Source of the DNA: Auanema rhodensis
Taxonomy: Eukaryota; Nematoda; Chromadorea; Rhabditida; Rhabditidae
NCBI GenBank assembly: GCA_964057225.1
Contig: OZ059899.1
Span: 17,616,501 to 17,680,500, forward strand
Direction of reading: 5' to 3'
Length of the DNA: 64,000 nt
Each line of letters starts with the position of its first letter. Position 1 is the first letter of the stretch. Made by a program: the position numbers and the translations under genes. The notes under the pieces were generated by a model. That model was not told where the DNA came from. It saw nothing but the letters and a program-made list of their open reading frames with translations, and made no database searches. Below, in pieces: positions 54,801-64,000 of this stretch.

Positions 54801-56724
54801 TTTCCAAAAAATTTCAAAATAATTTCGCAAAAAGTAAATGTTTTTAGATTCCTTTTTTCAAGGCAAAGACGATGGACAATGTTATTCAACGAAAAAATTA
54901 ATTCTGCAGGGTGAAAATCTAGGATATAAGTGTGAACTTATATCAGTTGATATCTCGGTGCATTTTTAAGCTAGCGCAAATCTGATAACACAGATCGACG
55001 CAGCTTAAAAATCCGCATCGAATGCACTATACTACATTGAAAAACGCTTAATACAAAAATTAGTTATGATCGTTTGAAAAAAGATGCATTAGTGTATGTT
55101 GAGTTTCCATGTACACTCAACATTGCTTCCAAAAACATTTTGACAAAAATTTTTCCAAAAAATTTCAAAATAATTTCGCAAAAAGTAAATGTTTTTAGAT
55201 TCCTTTTTTCAAGGCAAAGACGATGGACAATGTTATTCAACGAAAAAATTAATTCTGCAGGGTGAAAATCTAGGATATAAGTGTGAACTTATATCAGTTG
55301 ATATCTCGGTGCATTTTTAAGCTAGCGCAAATCTGATAACACAGATCGACGCAGCTTAAAAATCCGCATCGAATGCACTATACTACATTGAAAAACGCTT
55401 AATACAAAAATTAGTGATGATCGTTTGAAAAAAGATGCATTAGTGTATGTTGAGTTTCCATGTACACTCAACATTGCTTCCAAAAACATTTTGACAAAAA
55501 TTTTTCCAAAAAATTTCAAAATAATTTCGCAAAAAGTAAATGTTTTTAGATTCCTTTTTTCAAGGCAAAGACGATGGACAATGTTATTCAACGAAAAAAT
55601 TAATTCTGCAGGGTGAAAATCTAGGATATAAGTGTGAACTTATATCAGTTGATATCTCGGTGCATTTTTAAGCTAGCGCAAATCTGATAACACAGATCGA
55701 CGCAGCTTAAAAATCCGCATCGAATGCACTATACTACATTGAAAAACGCTCAATACAAAAATTAGTTATGATCGTTTGAAAAATGATGCATTAGTGTATG
55801 TTGAGTTTCCATGTACACTCAACATTGCTTCCAAAAACATTTTGACAAAAATTTTTCCAAAAAATTTCAAGATAATTTCGCAAAAAGTAAATGTTTTTAG
55901 ATTCCTTTTTTCAAGGCAAAGACGATGGACAATGTTATTCAACGAAAAAATTAATTCTGCAGGGTGAAAATCGAGGATATAAGTGTGAACTTATATCAGT
56001 TGATATCTCGGTGCATTTTTAAGCTAGCGCAAATCTGATAACACAGATCGACGCAGCTTAAAAATCCGCATCGAATGCACTATACTACATTGAAAAACGC
56101 TTAATACAAAAATTAGTTATGATCGTTTGAAAAATGATGCATTAGTGTATGTTGAGTTTCCATGTACACTCAACATTGCTTCCAAAAACATTTTGACAAA
56201 AATTTTTCCGAAAAATTTCAAAATAATTTCGCAAAAAGTAGATGTTTTTAGATTCCTTTTTTCAAGGCAAAGACGATGGACAATGTTATTTAACGAAAAA
56301 ATTAATTCTGCAGGGTGAAAATCGAGGATATAAGTGTGAACTTATATCAGTTGATATCTCGGTGCATTTTTAAGCTAGCGCAAATCTGATAACACAGATC
56401 GACGCAGCTTAAAAATCCGCATCGAATGCACTATACTACATTGAAAAACGCTTAATACAAAAATTAGTTATGATTGTTTGAAAAAAGATGCATTAGTGTA
56501 TGTTGAGTTTCCATGTACACTCAACATTGCTTCCAAAAACATTTTGACAAAAATTTTTCCAAAAAATTTCAAAATAATTTCGCAAAAAGTAAATGTTTTT
56601 AGATTCCTTTTTTCAAGGCAAAGACGATGGACAATGTTATTCAACGAAAAAATTAATTCTGCAGGGTGAAAATCTAGGATATAAGTGTGAACTTATATCA
56701 GTTGATATCTCGGTGCATTTTTAA
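45844..56724 (+). repeat. A domain 3: highly homogeneous aaatctagg subtype
   Basis: Thirty-one monomers are dominated by a subtype with ttccaaaaaatttc, agtaaatgttt, ggacaatgttattc and, in most, aaatctagg instead of aaatcgagg. Units with gaaaaatgatg, ccgaaaaatttc and agtagatg are interspersed (for example near 47001, 48756, 49458, 52617, 54372 and 56127). Local duplications are visible: a T-to-C change giving gattcccttttt recurs 702 bp apart at about 50987 and 51689, and ataattacgc also recurs 702 bp apart, at about 52372 and 53074. Confidence 0.85.
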
Positions 56725-59700
56725 GCTAGCGCAAATCTGATAACACAGATCGACGCAGCTTAAAAATCCGCATCGAATGCACTATACTACATTGAGAAAT
56801 GCTTGATACAAAAATTAGTTATGATCGTTTGAAAAAAGATGCATTAGTGTATGTTGAGTTTCCATGTACACTCAACATTGCTTCCAAAAACATTTTGACA
56901 AAAATTTTTCCGAAAAATTTCAAAATAATTTTGCAAAAAGTAGATGTTTTTAGATTCCTTTTTTCAAGGCAAAGACGATGGACAATGTTATTCAACGAAA
57001 AAATTAATTCTCCAGGGTGAAAATCGAGGATGTAAGTGTGAACTTATATCAGTTGATATCTCGGTGCATTTTTAAGCTAGCGCAAATCTGATAACACAGA
57101 TCGACGCAGCTTAAAAATCCGCATCGAATGCACTATACAACATTGAGAAACGCTTAATACAAAAATTAGTTATGATCGTTTGAAAAATGATGCATTAGTG
57201 TATGTTGAGTTTCCATGTACACTCAACATTGCTTCCAAAAACATTTTGACAAAAATTTTTCCAAAAAATTTCAAAATAATTTCGCAAAAAGTAAATGTTT
57301 TTAGATTCCTTTTTTCAAGGCAAAGACGATGGACAATGTTATTCAACGAAAAAATTAATTCTGCAGGGTGAAAATCTAGGATATAAGTGTGAACTTATAT
57401 CAGTTGATATCTCGGTGCATTTTTAAGCTAGCGCAAATCTGATAACACAGATCGACGCAGCTTAAAAATCCGCATCGAATTCACTATACTACATTGAAAA
57501 ACGCTTAATACAAAAATTAGTTATGATTGTTTGAAAAAAGATGCATTAGTGTATGTTGAGTTTCCATGTACACTCAACATTGCTTCCAAAAACATTTTGA
57601 CAAAAATTTTTCCGAAAAATTTCAAAATAATTTTGCAAAAAGTAGATGTTTTTAGATTCCTTTTTTCAAGGCAAAGACGATGGACAAAGTTATTCAACGA
57701 AAAAATTAATTCTGCAGGGTGAAAATCGAGGATATAAGTGTGAACTTATATCAGTTGATATCTCGGTGCATTTTTAAGCTAGCGCAAATCTGATAACACA
57801 GATCGACGCAGCTTAAAAATCCGCATCGATTGCACTATACTACATTGAGAAACGCATAATACAAAACTTAGTTATGATCGTTTGAAAAAAGATGCATTAG
57901 TGTATGTTGAGTTTCCATGTACACTCAACATTGCTTCCAAAAACATTTTTACAAAAATTTTTCCGAAAAATTTCGAAATAATTTCGCAAAAAGTAGATGT
58001 TTTTAGAATCCTTTTTTCAAGGCAAAGACGATGGACATTGTTATTCAACGAAAAAATTGATTCTGCAGGGTGAAAATCGAGGATATAAGTGTGAACTTAT
58101 ATCAGTTGATATCTCGGTGCATTTTTAAGCTAGCGCAAATCTGATAACACAGATCGACGCAGCTTAAAAATCCGCATCAAATGCACTATACTACATTGAA
58201 AAACGCTTAATACAAAAATTAGTTATGATCGTTTGAAAAATGATGCATTAGTGTATGTTGAGTTTCCATGTACACTCAACATTGCTTCCAAAAACATTTT
58301 GACAAAAATTTTTCCGAAAAATTTCAAAATAATTTCGCAAAAAGTAGATGTTTTTAGATTCCTTTTTTCAAGGCAAAGACGATGGACAATGTTATTCAAC
58401 GAAAAATTTAATTCTGCAGGGTGAAAATCGAGGATATAAGTGTGAACTTATATCAGTTGATATCTCGGTGCATTTTTAAGCTAGCGCAAATCTGATAACA
58501 CAGATCGACGCAGCTTAAAAATCCGCATCGAATGCACTATACTACATTGAAAAACGCTTAATACAAAAATTAGTTATGATCGTTTGAAAAATGATGCATT
58601 AGTGTATGTTGAGTTTCCATGTACACTCAACATTGCTTCCAAAAACATTTTGACAAAAATTTTTCCAAAAAATTTCAAAATAATTTCGCAAAAAGTAAAA
58701 GTTTTTAGATTTCTTTTTTCAAGGCAAAGACGATGGACAATGTTATTCAACGAAAAAATTAATTCTGCAGGGTGAAAATCGAGGATATAAGTGTGAACTT
58801 ATATCAGTTGTTATCTCGGTGCATTTTTAAGCTAGCGCAAATCTGATAACACAGATCGACGCAGCTTAAAAATCCGCATCGATTGCACTATACTACATTG
58901 AAAAACGCTTAATACAAAAATTAGTTATGATTGTTTGAAAAAAGATGCATTAGTGTATGTTGAGTTTCCATGTACACTCAACATTGCTTCCAAAAACATT
59001 TTGACAAAAATTTTTCCAAAAAATTTCAAGATAATTACGCAAAAAGTAAATGTTTTTAGATTCCTTTTTTCAAGGCAAAGACGATGGACAATGTTATTCA
59101 ACGAAAAAATTAATTCTGCAGGGTGAAAATCGAGGATATAAGTGTGAACTTATATCAGTTGATATCTCGGTGCATTTTTAAGCTAGCGCAAATCTGATAA
59201 CACAGATCGACGCAGCTTAAAAATCCGCATCGAATGCACTATACTACATTGAAAAACGCTTAATACAAAAATTAGTTATGATCGTTTGAAAAATGATGCA
59301 TTAGTGTATGTTGAGTTTCCATGTACACTCAACATTGCTTCCAAAAACATTTTGACAAAAATTTTTCCAAAAAATTTCAAAATAATTTCGCAAAAAGTAA
59401 ATGTTTTTAGATTCCTTTTTTCAAGGCAAAGACGATGGACAATGTTATTCAACGAAAAAATTAATTCTGCAGGGTGAAAATCGAGGATATAAGTGTGAAC
59501 TTATATCAGTTGATATCTCGGTGCATTTTTAAGCTAGCGCAAATCTGATAACACAGATCGACGCAGCTTAAAAATCCGCATCGAATGCACTATACTACAT
59601 TGAGAAATGCTTGATACAAAAATTAGTTATGATCGTTTGAAAAAAGATGCATTAGTGTATGTTGAGTTTCCATGTACACTCAACATTGCTTCCAAAAACA

Positions 59701-62700
59701 TTTTGACAAAAATTTTTCCGAAAAATTTCAAAATAATTTTGCAAAAAGTAGATGTTTTTAGATTCCTTTTTTCAAGGCAAAGACGATGGACAAAGTTATT
59801 CAACGAAAAAATTAATTCTGCAGGGTGAAAATCGAGGATATAAGTGTGAACTTATATCAGTTGATATCTCGGTGCATTTTTAAGCTAGCGCAAATCTGAT
59901 AACACAGATCGACGCAGCTTAAAAATCCGCATCGAATGCACTATACTACATTGAAAAACGCTTAATACAAAAATTAGTTATGATCGTTTGAAAAAAGATG
60001 CATTAGTGTATGTTGAGTTTCCATGTACACTCAACATTGCTTCCAAAAACATTTTGACAAAAATTTTTCCGAAAAATTTCAAAATAATTTTGCAAAAAGT
60101 AGATGTTTTTAGATTCCTTTTTTCAAGGCAAAGACGATGGACAAAGTTATTCAACGAAAAAATTAATTCTGCAGGGTGAAAATCGAGGATATAAGTGTGA
60201 ACTTATATCAGTTGATATCTCGGTGCATTTTTAAGCTAGCGCAAATCTGATAACACAGATCGACGCAGCTTAAAAATCCGCATCGATTGCACTATACTAC
60301 ATTGAGAAACGCATAATACAAAACTTAGTTATGATCGTTTGAAAAAAGATGCATTAGTGTATGTTGAGTTTCCATGTACACTCAACATTGCTTCCAAAAA
60401 CATTTTTACAAAAATTTTTCCGAAAAATTTCGAAATAATTTCGCAAAAAGTAGATGTTTTTAGAATCCTTTTTTCAAGGCAAAGACGATGGACATTGTTA
60501 TTCAACGAAAAAATTAATTCTGCAGGGTGAAAATCGAGGATATAAGTGTGAACTTATATCAGTTGATATCTCGGTGCATTTTTAAGCTAGCGCAAATCTG
60601 ATAACACAGATCGACGCAGCTTAAAAATCCGCATCGATTGCACTATACTACATTGAAAAACGCTTAATACAAAAATTAGTTATGATTGTTTGAAAAAAGA
60701 TGCATTAGTGTATGTTGAGTTTCCATGTACACTCAACATTGCTTCCAAAAACATTTTGACAAAAATTTTTCCAAAAAATTTCAAGATAATTACGCAAAAA
60801 GTAAATGTTTTTAGATTCCTTTTTTCAAGGCAAAGACGATGGACAATGTTATTCAACGAAAAAATTAATTCTGCAGGGTGAAAATCGAGGATATAAGTGT
60901 GAACTTATATCAGTTGATATCTCGGTGCATTTTTAAGCTAGCGCAAATCTGATAACACAGATCGACGCAGCTTAAAAATCCGCATCGAATGCACTATACT
61001 ACATTGAAAAACGCTTAATACAAAAATTAGTTATGATCGTTTGAAAAATGATGCATTAGTGTATGTTGAGTTTCCATGTACACTCAACATTGCTTCCAAA
61101 AACATTTTGACAAAAATTTTTCCAAAAAATTTCAAAATAATTTCGCAAAAAGTAAATGTTTTTAGATTCCTTTTTTCAAGGCAAAGACGATGGACAATGT
61201 TATTCAACGAAAAAATTAATTCTGCAGGGTGAAAATCGAGGATATAAGTGTGAACTTATATCAGTTGATATCTCGGTGCATTTTTAAGCTAGCGCAAATC
61301 TGATAACACAGATCGACGCAGCTTAAAAATCCGCATCGAATGCACTATACTACATTGAGAAATGCTTGATACAAAAATTAGTTATGATCGTTTGAAAAAA
61401 GATGCATTAGTGTATGTTGAGTTTCCATGTACACTCAACATTGCTTCCAAAAACATTTTGACAAAAATTTTTCCGAAAAATTTCAAAATAATTTTGCAAA
61501 AAGTAGATGTTTTTAGATTCCTTTTTTCAAGGCAAAGACGATGGACAAAGTTATTCAACGAAAAAATTAATTCTGCAGGGTGAAAATCGAGGATATAAGT
61601 GTGAACTTATATCAGTTGATATCTCGGTGCATTTTTAAGCTAGCGCAAATCTGATAACACAGATCGACGCAGCTTAAAAATCCGCATCGAATGCACTATA
61701 CTACATTGAAAAACGCTTAATACAAAAATTAGTTATGATCGTTTGAAAAAAGATGCATTAGTGTATGTTGAGTTTCCATGTACACTCAACATTGCTTCCA
61801 AAAACATTTTGACAAAAATTTTTCCGAAAAATTTCAAAATAATTTTGCAAAAAGTAGATGTTTTTAGATTCCTTTTTTCAAGGCAAAGACGATGGACAAA
61901 GTTATTCAACGAAAAAATTAATTCTGCAGGGTGAAAATCGAGGATATAAGTGTGAACTTATATCAGTTGATATCTCGGTGCATTTTTAAGCTAGCGCAAA
62001 TCTGATAACACAGATCGACGCAGCTTAAAAATCCGCATCGATTGCACTATACTACATTGAGAAACGCATAATACAAAACTTAGTTATGATCGTTTGAAAA
62101 AAGATGCATTAGTGTATGTTGAGTTTCCATGTACACTCAACATTGCTTCCAAAAACATTTTTACAAAAATTTTTCCGAAAAATTTCGAAATAATTTCGCA
62201 AAAAGTAGATGTTTTTAGAATCCTTTTTTCAAGGCAAAGACGATGGAAATTGTTATTCAACGAAAAAATTGATTCTGCAGGGTGAAAATCGAGGATATAA
62301 GTGTGAACTTATATCAGTTGATATCTCGGTGCATTTTTAAGCTAGCGCAAATCTGATAACACAGATCGACGCAGCTTAAAAATCCGCATCGAATGCACTA
62401 TACTACATTGAAAAACGCTTAATACAAAAATTAGTTATGATCGTTTGAAAAATGATGCATTAGTGTATGTTGAGTTTCCATGTACACTCAACATTGCTTC
62501 CAAAAACATTTTGACAAAAATTTTTCCAAAAAATTTCAAAATAATTTCGCAAAAAGTAAAAGTTTTTAGATTTCTTTTTTCAAGGCAAAGACGATGGACA
62601 ATGTTATTCAACGAAAAAATTAATTCTGCAGGGTGAAAATCGAGGATATAAGTGTGAACTTATATCAGTTGATATCTCGGTGCATTTTTAAGCTAGCGCA

Positions 62701-64000
62701 AATCTGATAACACAGATCGACGCAGCTTAAAAATCCGCATCGAATGCACTATACTACATTGAAAAACGCTTAATACAAAAATTAGTTATGATCGTTTGAA
62801 AAAAGATGCATTAGTGTATGTTGAGTTTCCATGTACACTCAACATTGCTTCCAAAAACATTTTGACAAAAATTTTTCCAAAAAATTTCAAAATAATTTCG
62901 CAAAAAGTAAATGTTTTTAGATTCCTTTTTTCAAGGCAAAGACGATGGACAATGTTATTCAACGAAAAAATTAATTCTGCAGGGTGAAAATCTAGGATAT
63001 AAGTGTGAACTTATATCAGTTGATATCTCGGTGCATTTTTAAGCTAGCGCAAATCTGATAACACAGATCGACGCAGCTTAAAAATCCGCATCGAATTCAC
63101 TATACTACATTGAAAAACGCTTAATACAAAAATTAGTTATGATTGTTTGAAAAAAGATGCATTAGTGTATGTTGAGTTTCCATGTACACTCAACATTGCT
63201 TCCAAAAACATTTTGACAAAAATTTTTCCGAAAAATTTCAAAATAATTTTGCAAAAAGTAGATGTTTTTAGATTCCTTTTTTCAAGGCAAAGACGATGGA
63301 CAAAGTTATTCAACGAAAAAATTAATTCTGCAGGGTGAAAATCGACGATATAAGTGTGAACTTATATCAGTTGATATCTCGGTGCATTTTTAAGCTAGCG
63401 CAAATCTGATAACACAGATCGACGCAGCTTAAAAATCCGCATCGATTGCACTATACTACATTGAGAAACGCATAATACAAAACTTAGTTATGATCGTTTG
63501 AAAAAAGATGCATTAGTGTATGTTGAGTTTCCATGTACACTCAACATTGCTTCCAAAAACATTTTTACAAAAATTTTTCCGAAAAATTTCGAAATAATTT
63601 CGCAAAAAGTAGATGTTTTTAGAATCCTTTTTTCAAGGCAAAGACGATGGACATTGTTATTCAACGAAAAAATTGATTCTGCAGGGTGAAAATCGAGGAT
63701 ATAAGTGTGAACTTATATCAGTTGATATCTCGGTGCATTTTTAAGCTAGCGCAAATCTGATAACACAGATCGACGCAGCTTAAAAATCCGCATCAAATGC
63801 ACTATACTACATTGAAAAACGCTTAATACAAAAATTAGTTATGATCGTTTGAAAAAAGATGCATTAGTGTATGTTGAGTTTCCATGTACACTCAACATTG
63901 CTTCCAAAAACATTTTGACAAAAATTTTTCCGAAAAATTTCAAAATAATTTCGCAAAAAGTAGATGTTTTTAGATTCCTTTTTTCAAGGCAAAGACGATG
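56725..64000 (+). repeat. A domain 4: pentamer-rich block at the window end
   Basis: Variants of the 42-46 kb domain return: aaatgcttgatac, attgaaaaacgc with aataattttgc, aacgcataatac with tagaatcc, ataattacgc, and agtaaaagttt. The segments starting at 59533 and 61288 (offset 1755 bp, five monomers) agree for three monomers and then diverge. The combination gaattcac with gattgtttg, followed by a tagaatcc unit, occurs at about 57479, 63095 and, in the earlier domain, 42037. The array continues past the window. Confidence 0.82.

Larger units (their letters stand above)
15311..64000 (+). repeat. Satellite A array, right (351-bp monomer, 138 copies)
   Basis: With the start set at gctagcgc, monomers begin at 15311 and recur every 351 bp. 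Only four are 350 bp: those starting at 38477, 38827, 43038 and 44792. This gives 138 complete monomers, and the last partial one (63745-64000) runs off the window. Each monomer has gctagcgc, atctgataacacagat, an inverted repeat atgttgagt/actcaacat, usually ctgcaggg, and gatataag/cttatatc. Differences are mainly single-base, and sets of them define subtypes and higher-order repeats given in separate entries. Nothing in the array resembles a gene, RNA gene or transposon. Confidence 0.98.

Noticed and set aside
15415-63689. Series of small proteins encoded by each A monomer (63 or 73 residues, starting KNDALVYVEFPCTLN or similar)
   Set aside because: The frame lies in a tandem satellite and most copies start at TTG, which a eukaryotic gene would not normally use. 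Stop and frameshift variants are amplified along with intact ones. Subtype differences mostly change residues, and I recognise no domain. An antisense frame is also open in several copies, as expected from repeat composition.
1-64000. Telomeric repeats or rDNA near the satellite blocks
   Set aside because: No short telomere-type repeat run and no rRNA-like sequence was seen anywhere in the window.

Overview
The window contains no convincing gene. It is satellite DNA from end to end: two unrelated, AT-rich tandem repeat families occupy essentially all 64 kb. Family A has a 351-bp monomer and family B a 182-bp monomer. Arrays this long and homogeneous, with higher-order repeats and no transposon, RNA gene or unique sequence, point to a eukaryotic centromeric or pericentromeric (or other heterochromatic) block, probably from a long-read assembly. 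I cannot name the species. An arthropod is plausible from AT-rich monomers of these sizes, but that is only inference.

Layout: (1) 1-2523, family A in reverse orientation, seven monomers (one shortened) plus a partial. (2) about 2525-5045, family B in forward orientation, nearly 14 monomers. (3) a switch of orientation at about 5045. (4) 5046-15310, family B in reverse orientation, about 56 monomers. (5) 15311-64000, family A in forward orientation, 138 complete monomers plus a 256-bp partial. The order is therefore A(-) B(+) | B(-) A(+), a nested mirror arrangement with unequal arms. A/B junctions at about 2524 and 15310 are abrupt, with no spacer, and cut the A monomer at different phases.

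The large A array divides into domains: a homogeneous block (15311-24436), a mixed block with dimeric and other higher-order periods (24437-38125), a divergent island (about 38310-39820) whose variants match the left, inverted A array, a block with two 1754-bp pentamers (42336-45843), a very homogeneous block of a distinct subtype (45844-56724), and a second pentamer-rich block (56725-64000). Family B shows 910-bp (five-monomer) higher-order repeats, and the same variant order can be read in both inverted arms.

Most A monomers contain an open frame of 63 codons (73 in some). I treat it as incidental: it usually lacks an ATG, is often broken by the same stop or frameshift changes, and most of the subtype-defining differences inside it change the amino acid. 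Nothing here works as a gene system; any function would be structural, such as centromere or heterochromatin, and short dyad symmetries occur in both monomers.
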